Both the position numbers and the translations under genes were made by a program. A stretch of DNA of 64,000 nucleotides from Calliopsis andreniformis (taxonomy: Eukaryota; Arthropoda; Insecta; Hymenoptera; Andrenidae): positions 28,866,001 through 28,930,000 of the forward strand of contig NC_135064.1 in assembly GCF_051401765.1 (NCBI RefSeq). Reading direction: 5' to 3'. Shown in pieces: positions 34,214-47,179 of this stretch (its first letter is position 1; each line of letters opens with the position of its first letter). The notes beneath the pieces are model-generated. The model was given only the letters and a program-made list of their open reading frames with translations. It did no database searches and was not told where the DNA came from.

Positions 34214-35415
34214 GCGGTTTCTCCTACTCGCCCTTCGCTTTATCTACCCCAGCTTTCATCCACTTTCTCTAGCGTCCATTGCCTCCTTGTTCTCTCGATT
34301 TTTCTACTTTTTATTGTGCACTCTATGAGGTAAACTTATATAGGTAGGTATATGTATACCTGCTCTGCTCTCAGGATACAGTGCAAAGGTGTTCGAAACA
34401 GCGATTTTTGGCTCCCAGTAACGGACCAAGAGCGGAGCGAAAGATCTACCGCAGGAAAAACTTTGATTCGCTATCCATTAGAGGCCCTCAGGTCTTTACA
34501 TGCATTCTCGATATGCCAAGCGGTACTGAACGTGAGAGTTCTGTACTGTCTACCCTGCATGTTTCATCTAGTGTCTTATTGCACACGAAATTTGTTTAAT
34601 AGAAAAGACGTCCTTGCAATTTCATTTCTCGCCAAAAAGAACCTCATTTTTCGCTCTGATTGGCAGAAAAGTTCTCTACTCTGTTTGAACTTCTATACCT
34701 ATTCGTTTTCCAAGCGAAATAAAAAGAAAGTTAGCGGTGAAAGCAGAAAAAACAGGTAGGAGAATATGCAAGTACGGTAGTTAAGAGGATTGCAAATTCA
34801 ACGGTCACATACCTACCTATCCGGCCGATGGCTCGCTAATAAGACTAAGCCAGCCCCCTCTCCCTTTATTTTAAGCCTCTTATGTACTTGTGGGATAGCG
34901 GTTTAACCATCCCACTGACAATGAGTCGAACTTCCTTGGGGCGTAGGGTGTACGTTTACCCTCGGACAGGGAAAGTAAATACGGAGAAGCCAAGAATATG
35001 AAATCCTTCAGGTTGAGGTTACCCACCTCTTTGCTTCCCTTCTTTAACCGATAAACGACATTAAAATTGATCATTTAATGTTTTCTAAGGTACACGTGCT
35101 GTAACATTTCATATCTGAGACTGTCGCGATTAAAGAAACAGCAATAACGCGCAAGATAAACCTGTTACGAGCGTAAGATTTTGATTCGTGTGAGGTTTTG
35201 CATGACAATTAAACTGCAATCACTTGCGCGACGCTATAACGAACAAGGAATTGTGCCTTTTGTCAAACGATACACTCGAGGAATCATAAACGTGTGATAA
35301 TCTTGAGAACGTAACGTTTGTGTGATCGGTGAATTCGTTATCTGGAGCAAATTACGGTCATTAGGTAGAAACGTTCCGTCTCGAAGTTTTATTATACGAG
35401 TAGCAAAGTTATTGC

Positions 35416-35454
35416 GGCGCGATGCAGCGCGGTGCAGCGCGGTGCAGCGCGGCG
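35416..35454. repeat. (GCGCGGTGCA)n minisatellite
   Basis: Three to four units of GCGCGGTGCA/GCGCGATGCA. One of the GC-rich islands. Confidence 0.8.
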
Positions 35455-35812
35455 GATCGATGCAACTTGCAAGTTGTAGGTGTGTGGTGATACTTGAAAA
35501 TGGTCAAACGCAGGAGGCAGATGTGGAAATTCAAAATTATTAATCTATCTCTTTGCTATTTCCCACAGTAGTACGCAAGGTAGTAGCCTTGATGATTGTC
35601 AAAGTTACTCGACTGATTTGAGTTTCTAACGTAGAATCAAGCAGTACTCACTGTTCGTGCCTCACAAGATGTCCCTTCGAACACGATCTAGATTTATCAC
35701 TACAATTTTTAAATAGAATTGCGATCCCCATTTAATTTGCAGTTACTTAGGAAGTACTTCTATACGTTGATGCAGTTTGGAATAGCTTAAGGCTTTGGGA
35801 AACTCGAAAGAC

Positions 35813-35834
35813 CTACATGTACATGTACATGTAG
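35813..35834. repeat. 22-bp perfect palindrome of TACATG units
   Basis: CTACATGTACATG and its mirror form a complete self-complementary 22-mer built from tandem ACATGT units. Confidence 0.85.
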
Positions 35835-38800
35835 AGAAAGGTAGCACTCTGTAGAACTCAATTTGAGCGTTTCTTGAGAACATGGAAAAAACGTCGTCTT
35901 TGTAACGTGCATATGTTTGAAATGTGCTTCGAATTCGTAGGAGAACCGATCGTAAACGGCAGAAAAGCTTTGCGCCACGTGATGGCCAGACGGCCGCAGC
36001 CGTGAGAATGGCCGCAGGGCATCGCGAATGGAAAGGACACTGCTTGTAAATTGTATGTATATGTACATGTTCTCGAAGGAAGTTCTCGTGCCGGTGTCCC
36101 CTGAAATGGCTAGACTTTTCGAGAGAACCTATACAAAGTCTCATGGAACCAAAGTTCCGTGGAGGACGGGCCAGATGTTTGACCCAACACTCAGACTCTC
36201 CAGTAATATTCCTTTTTTTCGTTGAAACCATTAGGGAAAGGCTAAGGTAATGGACTAGATTCTGAATTTATTTATTATATGTACTCTTAGAGTGTCTGTG
36301 TCTTCGTTGTTTGAAAAATTGTCGGAGCGCTTAGTTGTATTTTCTGAACATACATTTTTCGTAAGACATTAGTTGCTCTTCGTGCGGGTCAATTTTCAGC
36401 GGTAACTCGACGTTTTTCAAGGCGAGCATACGTACTACCGAATATTTTTTCAGTGAACGATGTCGCAACTTTACCCGTAAATATAAAATCTGGGAAGAAG
36501 TTTACTGGTTTAGAAGGAACGAGCTGCACGTGCATGGACCTGTAAGCCAAAATCCTGCCAGAACATATCCTTCGCTTCTTCCTTTTTCAGTAGTAAACAG
36601 TGAGCAACGGTAGATATTTTATCAGTCGATAGCGTCGTATTTTCTGCGAAAATATGTACGTGGCAACGAATTCCCCGTTTCTTCAATAAACTCTCCTTTT
36701 GTCTTTTATACCTAACCCCAAAGTTGTTCCACTTCTGACGGAGAAGCGCGTAAAAGAAAATTGCGCTCCTTTGACCTTCCAGAGTTCCACGAAATAAATT
36801 AAAGAGGGCGCATGCATACCTGCGTTCATTCGCTGGCTCCCCTTGTCGTGAATATGTATTTCGACCGATTCACCGATGCGTTTCGTAACAATGGCTACCG
36901 AAGAAAAGGACCCTTTTACCTGAGCTGTTCACCTGTACGCTTGAACGCCATTCAACGTCGCGCCCTCGCCTCATTTTCTCCTTGTCAGGTGTATTCAACG
37001 CATACAAAACGATGCATGTTTACCTTCAGACACAGAGTCTCCTTAGTTCTGTGTCCTTTTTTAACACGCAATTCAACGTTAATTCGGTATTCTGGAACAC
37101 TGACCGCCTGTCTCATCGTTAACGCGCAAATACGTAGTATGTACTTAGCAAGGTTTGCAAGTACTTTAAATTCTATTTTACAAGAGCGTTCTGTGTTGTC
37201 TAATAACTAGATGATTCCTTCTAACAACTGTATATCTTTGCATGAAATTTTATTGGATAAAGATGATACCGACATGATGGCGCGAAGATGAAAGAATGGA
37301 AAACGGAGGGAGTTTCATAAATAGCGAATGAATGTAGAAAGTTGGAAAGGATGCGCGACATTTTCATGGAATTTTACATGAACGGCTTTGAAGTCAGCCG
37401 AAAAGTTGGAGGGTTTGGGTAGGCGAAGGAATTCTCTTCGAAAAAGAAGAGATCGACGTGACACGAAAGTTCAATTGCCACCTCCGAAAAGCTTTGCTAG
37501 TCTTGGATAGAGTTTCGATTTGAACGAAAGTCGAAATGAACGTCGCGTGTTTCGCACCTTTGACGATACTTCCACTCTACTACATGCAGTATAACAAACT
37601 CGTTAACGTTACAAACGAACAACTACCGCTCAAAGGAGTCATTTAGTAGGTCGATGTCAACTATTGCGCCTGCTTCTTGTCGGTTTGGAATTGACGGTAC
37701 TAAAATATTCGGGAGACGATATTACATTTTCGACCGTAGCGCTTTCAAAGCATACTAAGTCCTCTGAGCAACGAGGAAAACGAGGGACGGAGAAGCTCTC
37801 CTCTTCAATATGGAGAAATTTGAATTGTTGGCAGAGACAGTTATTAAGCTATTGACACTATTGGCACGTTCCTGGGGATCCTGGGTCCTGCACTGCCTAC
37901 GTTGCCAGCAAACAGGGTGGTCGAGAAGTAACTAACGTTCGATCGCGATTGGGTCGTGATCGGAGACGAGTGGAAAATGACAAGAAAAAGGGGGACGTGT
38001 CAGCTGGTTCGCTTGTCGCTTGCAATTAGACACCTTAACGTCAGGGGGAGAGGGTAGAGTGAGGGTGGGGGTAGATGGGCCGCGAAGCGTGGCTCCTCTC
38101 CAGTCGGTCCGGAAACGCGGTCTGGAAAGGACGCGCGAGTCGTTGCTTTTTCGGAGTCTCGTGCACGTGACGACGATGCTTTTTTTCGCCTCTGCGACTT
38201 GACATACGTGGCGTCTGGTGGTTCAAGTACTACCAGGCTAGTGCTTAACGAGGGCGAAAAAGTGCTTGTCGCACCGGTTATGAAGGAAGTTGTCTCGAGT
38301 AGGATGGTCAGCTTTAAGAATAACAACGTAGACAGGTACGCTACAATCGCCTCACTATAAGCGAAAATTTTCATATCGTTACGTTAGGTGCATGATTTTC
38401 ATCAACTCCATTCGAATATTTCATGCTTTTCAAGTAAATCCGAACAAGTACTTTCCAGACATTACCCTTGCGATCAGAATGATATCTATATGTTCCGTTC
38501 CTTCAGGTGTGTACAGGATATGAGTTTTAAAGTCAAGAGAAAACGATAGGATGCATTCCAGTTAAATATACGTACCTATAATTGGAGGTAAAATAATATA
38601 AGGATGAAAAGATCCGCTACATTGAATGTTGTACAGTTTTTCTTTGTTCAGGTACCAAATCTCTCTCTTTTAAAATAACTGTATTGAAAACGAAACGCGT
38701 TCTGGTCATTGTCAGGCAGGGGTACCAACTTTCCTTTGTCCATTGAAATATTTCTTTCAAAATGAATGCCTTGCTTTTTAATTCAACTTGAACTATGTGT

Positions 38801-40048
38801 ATTGCCAGTTGTCGGATAAATGCTTTATTGATAATTGGCTCGAGTAATTCCTTGGAAATAAGCAATTTCGATATCTCGATAAGTTATCTCTACAATACCT
38901 ATCTAGTAGTTCTCGTCGCTTTTCTCTACGTCCTATCACAATTGTTTCTTAAAATGAAGTAGCTGAAGTAATTGTATAATTTTCAATTGTTACATTTGTA
39001 ACAGTAGGTACAGAAAGAAAATGTGCTTAGCTAGCTATGAACAGGGCTACGGATAAGTCGATATCGAAGAAATTTGATTGTTCCATTGAAAGTTTTGTGG
39101 TCATAGTGTAGGTTGGAGCATTGTCAAATTTCGAAGTGAAAATTGCCGATAGCGGGTGGCGCTTTCGCTGTTTCGCTGCGATAGATTGCATTCCATCCAT
39201 GCTTTCAAGCATTCTGATTGGATCTGTAGGATTACGTCACGTCGCTCCGCGCCGGATCGGCCTAGCAAAATTACGATCGTCTATCGTCGACAAATTATCG
39301 AATAGTATTGATTTTGGATTATTTTCTGCTAACGTCGAACATAAGCGAGGCGTTAGTATTTTGACTAGGGTGATGTCGTTCAAAGGGATACGCGATTGTG
39401 ACATTTTTTCGGGAATTAGATGGAAATTGATAAGAAACGGTAATTGTCTCGTCCGATTTATCATTGGGAATATTTCGAAATTTGCTATCGAAAGTCGTTG
39501 CTAGGGTAGGTACGAAGGGAGAAAGCGTTTGGACCACCGCAAAGAACATGCCATTGGACGAATGCCATTAAGGTCAAGTATAGAGCGCTCGCTGTCTAAA
39601 TTTGGCTACGGGTTCGACGAATTTTGGGCAACCGAATCGTCGCGCGTCCTATGCTTTCCCAACTGCAGACCTTTGCTGAAACCGTCTGTCCTTTTGCAAA
39701 AACGAGCTACGACGCCACCAATATCGACGATGCTCCAATTGTGAAACTTTAGATGAAGTCGATCATAGAGTGAGTAATTGTAAGAGTATCAATGGTAACA
39801 TAGTACCATTTCTAACGTTGTATAACCATTTTCAAATGCAATTTTTAAGAACCGTTGAAATTGTAAAGTATTCAAAGTAGGAAATGATGTTTACTGAAAA
39901 TGAAAAAGTCATCGTACACTCATTTTAAGAACTCGCATTTATTATACGTACTTTTTTCACAGTATCTAATCTAACGATGGTGTGAAACTGTAGCTTGCGA
40001 GCCGCATGTGACTCTTTTACATACCTACGTATCTATTCTCGATTTTAG

Positions 40049-40294
40049 GTTTTAGAAATCCTCCTGCGTAGAAAAATGTTCTGGGAAAATACCTTTCTCT
40101 TGCCCCTTCCTCATTAAAGTATAAAGGCGTCCCCAAGAAGATTCAATACAGGAGTGGAAAAGTAGAGGCTTTATCCTTTGAAATAAGTCTAGGCTCGCCG
40201 CTGTTTCATCTTTTTTCGCAAAGTTGCAGCAGCTCAAAGATGGACAATTTCTCGGTTCATAAATTGGTAATCCTAATAGCAATCATTATGGAGG
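40049..40294 (+). repeat. Dispersed repeat family 1, copy A
   Basis: Begins GTTTTAGAAATCCTCCTG and ends near CATTATGGAGG. Shared blocks with the copy at 44530: GTTTTAGAARTCCTCCT, AAGAARATTCWATWCA, GTAGRGGCT, CTTTTTTCGCAAAGTT and AGCTCAAAGATGGACAA. The stretch contains no intact frame. Family unknown; possibly a degraded MITE or a remnant of a DNA transposon. Confidence 0.8.
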
Positions 40295-41879
40295 ATATGG
40301 CTTTCAAGTATTTCTGATACGTAGTCCACACATGTCCATATCTGTACATGGATGTGGCTCTTGTCACGCCAAAACAAGTTAAATTTCCAGCAAAAATATC
40401 GAAAAAAGTTTTCAACTGAAAAGAGAAAGAATGAAAATACTATCCGTTTCTTGGCAGCCTGAACAAATGCAACTTCGTTTTGTGGCTTCCCTTTCTACGA
40501 CCCTCAGTCAGCGTTGTGTACTTACCTTCGCTTTCCTATCTGTGGACGACAAGATATCGCGGCGTTTGAACTGTCGGGTTATTAGATAAGAATACAACCG
40601 TTGCGAAGGAGGTTTTAGACTGCCCTTTCGACACTTCCGGTTTCACACGGGTTTATATGTAGACGTAGACAGGTAGATAGAGAGTCTACTCGATGCTATG
40701 AAATCATCATACTTATGCGTTTCTTTTTTTCATTATAGCTATTGCATCGCGTTCGCCGTTAATTGTATAATATTAGCAACGCTTGAAGATGCGAGTAAAA
40801 GTGATTCATTGAATCGAATTAAATGGGAGAGTAGCATGATTTTCCGCTATTGTGTTAGAATGTCTTTCTTATTGGTATTTGTAGGTAATTATATAGGTAC
40901 AATGTTAATTACTGTTGTAAAAATAACAGCGAATTAGAGATTTAGATAGCGTACATGTAATATGCGCACGAAGTTTGGATTGCAGCATACTGTCAGGCAT
41001 GGCATAAATATTATGTTATGTTATTATTGTATACTTAGAAAAAGACTTAAATGTAAAAAATAATGTAGTATATTTTGGACTGAATTGTGGATATTTTAAA
41101 GCAGACTTCTAGGGCAAAGTAGTGGAGTAAAATATCATAATTTGTTTTTAACTGCTATTTCTGACACATTTGTCACTGTCTACACAATATTAATCTCAAA
41201 TATTTAGGGCGTTTGCAATATAATCAAAGAATTATACAAAAAGTGTAGACATAATGCACGAAAAAGTGACTGTGCCAGTATTTTTTTTTAATAATTTTGC
41301 AGGACTGAATGCTATAGATACAGAAAGTAGTTTGAAAGAACAGACTACGTTGAAGTTCGTCACCTTTTATTTGAATGCTCGTTCGTAGTTTGGAGCGTGT
41401 TTGGTGGGAATTGCGTTGGATATACTCCAGGTGGGTTACTACTATGCCGTTACCGGATGTAGCGAGAGTCCTTTTCTGCGCAATTATGTAGCAGATGTGA
41501 AATTCAGCAGATTCGTCCCTGGCTAAAATAAAAGCTAATAATAGTAGAAAAAACTACTTGTTTCATTATGCATTTTCAAAATTTCTTTTTGAATTTTCGA
41601 AAATGAAACGATTATTAGTATATTATGATTATGTTTTCCAGAACCGATAGATCGTATTTGTAGTTGATCATAAATTACAAATTTCAATTGATTCAACGAA
41701 TTCCTATCATTTATGGACGTCTTACTCCCGAATTAAATAATATGTATTCCGAAGTACGTTTCCATTTTCATGAAAACTTGACTTTATTGTTTTATAACTG
41801 TACATGTATATAAATACTTTGTTAGGGCTACTCAAAGAGCTAGATAATTTTTTTCTGTAAATTTGAATTGTGTCCGGTA

Positions 41880-41970
41880 ATATCTAATTTCAATTCCTAC
41901 CACCGTAGCGCTGTATCTTATTTTAAACTGAATCGATAACATCGGATGCGACACGAAAGTGACAGTGGAG
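41880..41970 (+). repeat. Dispersed repeat family 2, copy B
   Basis: Same block order as the copy at 29851 in the same orientation: CTAATTTCAATTCCTAC, GTATCTTATTTTAAACTGAA, GATAACATCGGATGCGACACG. Divergence is high, so the copies are old. Confidence 0.65.
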
Positions 41971-42439
41971 TTACCGTACGAGTTACGAGCTGTCTGATAA
42001 TGAACGTGTACCACAAAATGTATAGATGCACAATAGATCTATCGTAACTTTGATTTGTGGTATATTTTTGTATTTTATCGGAAGGTTTCTACCTTATCTT
42101 CTGATGATAACTTGCGGTGCAAAAAGTGATGATACCATCGTCGAGTATACAGGTTAGACTGGACAAGCAATCATTTTTTCTGTCCTGCATTATTGAGGCT
42201 AGCTAAAAATTTACCATTTTTATGCCACGCTCAACGTTAGCAGCTCTACGTGAAATAAGAGTGCAGCGCCATGTGTGGTAAGAATTGAAATTATAATACC
42301 GACGGTAAATTTATTACAGGGTATACATGGAAGCTATCCACACGTTCTGTATTACTCGTCTGTGACGATGACTTTGGAAATCACATACAAGCCAACTAGT
42401 AAAATCGACAAAGTTAAAAAGTTCGTAATGAGCCCAGGT

Positions 42440-42510
42440 ACACTTTTGTACGAATTTTTTCACAAAGTTACAGCAATTGATGACCGACAATTTTTTGGCC
42501 CATAATTTTG
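42440..42510 (+). repeat. Dispersed repeat family 1, fragment D
   Basis: CGAATTTTTTCACAAAGTTA, CAATTGATGACCGACAATTT and TTTGGCCCATAATTTTG correspond to CTTTTTTCACAAAGTT, CTCAAAAATCGACAAG and TTTTTTGCCCATAATTGG of the copy at 44530. It is shorter and lies about 160 bp left of the coding exon at 42673. Confidence 0.6.
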
Positions 42511-42672
42511 CCGCAAAGTATCTATAATTACGATTTTATACCTATTGCCAGTTCGCAGCCATTAGCGCGGACAAAACTCAGCACGTGGAAGTTGCTACGA
42601 GTGGAGACGGACCTATAGGGAGATCGATGAGAGAGAAGAAAATAACAAAAGTGTCCTCTTTTTGATTTTCAG

Positions 42673-42861
42673 CGATCAATCAACGGCGCATCGTCAGCTG
42701 ACTGGAAGTTTGCGAGCTTCCTTGAGCTATCCCCACAGCCACCGGCATAACCATCTCCACAGACATGATCCACCATCACCATCGGTCTACTGCACACCAC
42801 CACCTGTACTGGTGTCTTCGACTTATCCCACAGTGCCGCGTGGCTGTGCCCTGCATTCGAG
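42673..42861 (+). CDS. Internal coding exon of an unidentified gene (His/Pro/Ser-rich)
   Basis: A strong acceptor (TTTTTGATTTTCAG, ending 42672) and GAG/GTAAGT donor (42862) bound 189 bp. Only one frame is open throughout; the other two carry stops. The exon enters at codon position 3 and leaves after position 2, so it is phase-symmetric (63 codons) and could be a cassette exon. The reading contains QLTGSLRASLSY, a His cluster (PHSHRHNHLHRHD), then PSPSVYCTPPPVLVSSTYP and PRGCALHSR. Codons are GC-richer than the surrounding DNA. I cannot assign a family. The low-complexity His/Pro composition suggests a disordered segment of a regulatory protein whose other exons lie far off. Confidence 0.65.
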
Positions 42862-43507
42862 GTAAGTTCTATCATGATCACATACTTACGTAAGTTACAC
42901 CCAAGTATAAAGAACAGTGAAATATGGAAATAGAATGGGTGAAGGAAGGGGATGTTGCGAAAGTGTTAAAGTGAAGTTATTGAACAGGCGGAGACGAATT
43001 TTTTTACTCAATTCGATTTTCAATTTCTTTGGTAACCGACCGAAGAAACGGTGGTTGAGAAGCAACCAAGTGGAGGTAGAAATCACGAGTGGTTGTCGGT
43101 TTCGAGCAGGCGAGAACTGAAGAGCGACAGTGAAGAGGCTGTTTCTGCTCTAGCTTACGGTGCAGAAGCAGCTATGCACTATGATATTTTTTTCTGAAAC
43201 AATCTTGTGCCAACGTGGATCTGAAAACATTTCGCGAATTTCACATTGAACTATATGTTCGTTATCTCTATCACGTTCTACTAGTAGTAATTTGATAGCG
43301 ATCATTGGTTTAACTCGAAGGAAACAATGCTAAATACTCAAAGACAGTACTATTCCTGGAATTCCTTGGAACTGATAGAAGATGCGAAAGGTTAGTTTGA
43401 ACTCGATGGGTTGACGCCTGTAGCGTAGGTCAGTCACAAGACCGACACTATTGAAATTCGTTGATCACTTCTCCTGATTCTGCTCGGCGAAATCAGAGAT
43501 CGATAAG

Positions 43508-43546
43508 GATACGTAGTTAGGATACGTAGTTAGGATACGTAGTTAG
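43508..43546. repeat. 13-bp tandem repeat, three copies
   Basis: GATACGTAGTTAG repeated three times and then GATC. Confidence 0.85.
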
Positions 43547-44064
43547 GATCGTCAGGAAGAAGCGGTAGCAGGAATTGCGACGAAAAGTCTGACCAGATAG
43601 TGTTGGTAAAATTTGAATTTACAGTGCGAGAAAGTCTCGCGAGTGCACTGTTAACCCCGTTTCCGTGGGAGAATGAAAGAGAGCGACAACGCATTTTGTA
43701 TTCCCTTTTCGATCGAGAGATTGGCTGCCCCGCTGAATGGCCTCGCGTAAAAATCGCCCCCACGGGTCACGTTTCACCGGCTTCACGGGGATTACGGGAC
43801 GGTCCGATACGCGTACAAATTACAGCCAGCGTACACTCACGACACACATATGCTCGCGTCGACTACCTCTGTGCCGTGAATCCTCTTCCTTTTCACTCAC
43901 CGATAAAGAAAATAAACCGTTTCCTCTATCGACTCTTCTAACCTTCTTCCTCCCTTGTCGACATTCTTTCTTTCCCAGTTACCATGCCGCGACACTCGAG
44001 CCATTTAAATAATCAGCCGGATGGAAGATCCTTTGCGCTCTTCCTCTCTCGGATACTCTCCTTT

Positions 44065-44147
44065 CCTTTTTTCCGCCTTTTTTCCGCCTTTTTTCCGCCT
44101 TTTTTCCGCCTTTTTTCCGCCTTTTTTCCGCCTTTTTTCCGCCTTTT
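44065..44147. repeat. 11-bp minisatellite (CTTTTTTCCGC), about seven copies
   Basis: Seven CCGCC boxes spaced exactly 11 bp with T6 between them. The unit is not a multiple of three, so all three frames are used and any frame reads an 11-residue repeat (FFPPFFRLFSA on the + strand, Lys/Arg-rich on the - strand). Long ORFs spanning it are products of the repeat. Confidence 0.9.
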
Positions 44148-44529
44148 TATCGTTTCTTCGCGCTTGCGCTCCCCTTGCCTTCTCCCTCTCTCAGTCTCCT
44201 GCTGGAGTAATCTTTTTATTGTTTTTACTCTCTTCCTTCGTTGCGCTCCTCTTCTCGATAGCAGCTGGAATTTATGCGAAGCTACGTTAAATTCATCGTC
44301 GATCATCGAGTTTGTTAACAGCGTTTTCTCGGTTGCGCCATTGGATATTTTCTTGCGACTCGACAGAAAAGTAAAAGAAACGAGTGAACTGAGAGAAGGC
44401 ATAATGAGCGATAGAATTTCGATGGCTTGTTAGATAATTCCATATGAGACAGCTTTCAGAACTTGCTCTTCGTTTAGTCCAGCGATAGCTGAAATTGTAG
44501 CTCTTCTAAATACCTAATGTGGCTCCTAC

Positions 44530-44754
44530 GTTTTAGAAGTCCTCCTAGGAAAATTTTTTGGAAAAAATTCACCTTCACCTTACTATCTCGCATCTAAGTA
44601 TTGTACAAAAACGTCATCAAGAAAATTCTATTCAAGGGCCGAACAAGTAGGGGCTGTGCTCTTTACAATATACGATTCTTTTTTCACAAAGTTCTAGAAG
44701 CTCAAAAATCGACAAGTTTTTTGCCCATAATTGGAACAGTGATTATTAGGGAGG
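44530..44754 (+). repeat. Dispersed repeat family 1, copy B
   Basis: Begins GTTTTAGAAGTCCTCCTAGG and ends ATTATTAGGGAGG. Aligns block by block with the copy at 40049 in the same orientation, 4.5 kb away. The copies differ at many positions and contain small length differences, so this is not a recent duplication. Confidence 0.8.
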
Positions 44755-45698
44755 ATAAGCTAAACATAAGTTTTAGTCTAGCCCTTGCACTATCCCATGG
44801 ACCACAGGTTACTGATTTGTAAAAACGAGGGATCAGCGAACTCTGTCTGTAGAAAAGGCGTAGAGGAGGGGGAAGAATGATAAACTTACGGCACGTAGGC
44901 AAGAATGGTGTTTCGTGGAGGCTAGGTCAGGGCAGGGCAGCGGCATCGTGAATAGAATGGTGACCCGATCGATTTTCAGGAAATTGAAGGATAGTAGCCT
45001 GTGTAACTGGATTAAGCTTTCAGAAGTTGAAACCCTGATCTCTCTCGGTGTAAGTAGTCGAACACTATATCGTTATACAGCAGACGTAATAATAGTGCAT
45101 TATACAAAGTGGAAGAAGAGCTTTCATGGATAGAATTCGCTGTTGCGTTTCAAAGAACTTGGTATCTCTTTGCTCCAGGATCGTATTCGATTACCAGACA
45201 TTCGGGAAGCAAATTTAGAACGATAAAACTTGACTCAATAATTTCAATTGAAAATTCTAAATAAAAGAGGTACACAAAACGGTTATATATCTTGCTTATA
45301 CAATGATGAAGTAATCGTAAAAGTTCCTATGATAAATGAAAGTTGAAAAATCAATGGGTATATTTAACTAAAGAAAAGAAACTTGTGTTTTCGAAAGCTT
45401 TCGAGTTTCCAAGCGAAGAAAAGATTCGATATTACATAGAAATGGATATGTCGAATCTTACTATGGGCAAAATTATAGCATATATTTGCTTTCGTGAAAA
45501 TCCCGACCCAATATATCGAAGGTAATTACACCGCGAGCTTTGGAAAATCGTACGGAGGATAATTCCCAACAATGAATCGGCTCTTGGAGTTGTTAGAGCT
45601 ACGTTAGTTCGCGGTCGATGAAAGTAAACTTCTGGCTAGTCGTTGTAAGCTTCGAGCCAGACTCGTAATTATTAATACGCGGTTGGTTAGTTGCGAAC

Positions 45699-45760
45699 CG
45701 ACCGACGCGACGCGACGCGACGCGACGCGTGACACGGCGCGGGCGCCGGCGCCGCGGTTT
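45699..45760. repeat. (GACGC)n plus GCGCCGGCGCCGCGG island
   Basis: Pentameric GACGC repeats followed by GGGCGCCGGCGCCGCGG. One of the GC-rich islands. Confidence 0.8.
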
Positions 45761-47179
45761 TATCGAATTTAGGTTCAACTTTCCGCAAATATCGCTTAAA
45801 CCTTTCCCAGTCCTTTTTCCTTCATTTTATTGTATCAAGAAATTTGGGAAATAGAACTTCTTGGAGAAATATTCAAATTCTAGTTGAAACGACATTTTTG
45901 TTTGCAATTTTTCGTCTTTAACGATAATATTTTCAATGCTGACTCGTTAGCGATAAAATTGACCTAAGCATAGGGAGGAAAAGCAAAAGATGCACAAGCG
46001 CATGCAAGCACATATACTTGATGTTTTGCATAATAGACGAATGTACTGGCACGTCGTTGATTTGCCGCGTAAGAATATGTACAGGGGTATCACGTGTATA
46101 TAGTTGCAGACTGCAGGCATGCACGGGCACGTGCGCACACATGTTCCATGCATTTCCAGCTTACTAGAGGAAAGTCGCACGAATACCATTTTTCTTTGTT
46201 TTCACTCGAGCATATTTCGGGCTGAGTCGAGAGCCGAAACCGTGGTATAGCGCCGAATCACTTTGAAGTCTTCAGGGTATCCTTGAAATGAGTCCCTTCT
46301 GTTACGAAGCACCTTAGAGCTGTGGAATAGCGTAGTGTAGGGCGCAGTTCAATGGCCGGAAGTCTGACAATGAAACGTGTGTCGATACTGCTACCGCGCA
46401 TAGGTTTTAAGCTTCTTCTTTCCTTTCCTCGTCCCAGACTTCACTTTTCAGATTGAACGATGATTTATGAATCGTTTGGCACAAGGAAACTACTTGCTTC
46501 GCCGTCGTATCGACTGACCATTTTCGAGTATTCAATGAAAACATCATCGATCACAAACGCCGATCGAACGATGAACGATTTCGTTTTCTCTAACGAAGAG
46601 ACTCTTTCTTCTACAAAGATTTGGGTCATTCGAAGGAAAACAAAGCGATCGTGAGAAATGAAAATTCGAAGTCTCGACTACTCCTTACTATCATCCTTCT
46701 CGATTGAAAAATGGAAGTACTGTTTGTCATGAATCGATAGCGTGTTATGTGGGTGCATGTTCATTCATGGTTAATGGTTCATTTCTGTAACAAGGGGTTG
46801 ATCGAGTAAACAGGGGACAACGGGGATGTATCAGAGGGAAAAGAGACTTCTTTTAGAAGGTCTTCTTTAATGCTCGTTCATGCAATGCCTTCTAGCGCCC
46901 TCCAGCGCCCTCCAGCCTCCAAATAAGGCCAGGGAATAACGATAATAAAGTGCATGTAGCATTGGTGTTTATTCAACGCAGGTAGTTACCATCGTTACAT
47001 CAAAGCTGGTGTGCTTAAGATTATTTAGAACTTTAGAATCGAAATGTTTTCGTCGTTTTAGTCAGGCATACTACGAAAAATTGCTGTTGCGTTGCCCCTT
47101 TATTGCTTGAATGCAACTCGCACCCTAGGTCGCGTAATCGAAATACTTACTCTTGATAGATAGATTCGATTAGAGTGGA

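Larger units (their letters stand above)
31400..42672. other. Long stretch without a supported gene
   Basis: No exon could be supported by paired splice sites and reading frame. It holds an A19 run (34195), a GCAGCGCG array (35416), a 22-bp palindrome (35813), repeat copies at 40049, 41880 and 42440, and several long but unsupported frames (for example - strand 36231-35743 and + strand 39121-39504). If the exon at 42673 belongs to a gene starting further left, this is intron. Confidence 0.55.

Noticed and set aside
35743..36231. - strand ATG frame of 162 codons
   Set aside because: No splice support, no domain, overlaps a palindromic microsatellite (CTCTCT/TACATG region); length is within chance for 64 kb.
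44013..44433. Long frames on both strands over the 44 kb pyrimidine tract
   Set aside because: They exist because the 11-bp repeat has no stop codons; the Lys/Arg/Gly or Phe/Pro/Arg repeat peptides are not natural-looking proteins.
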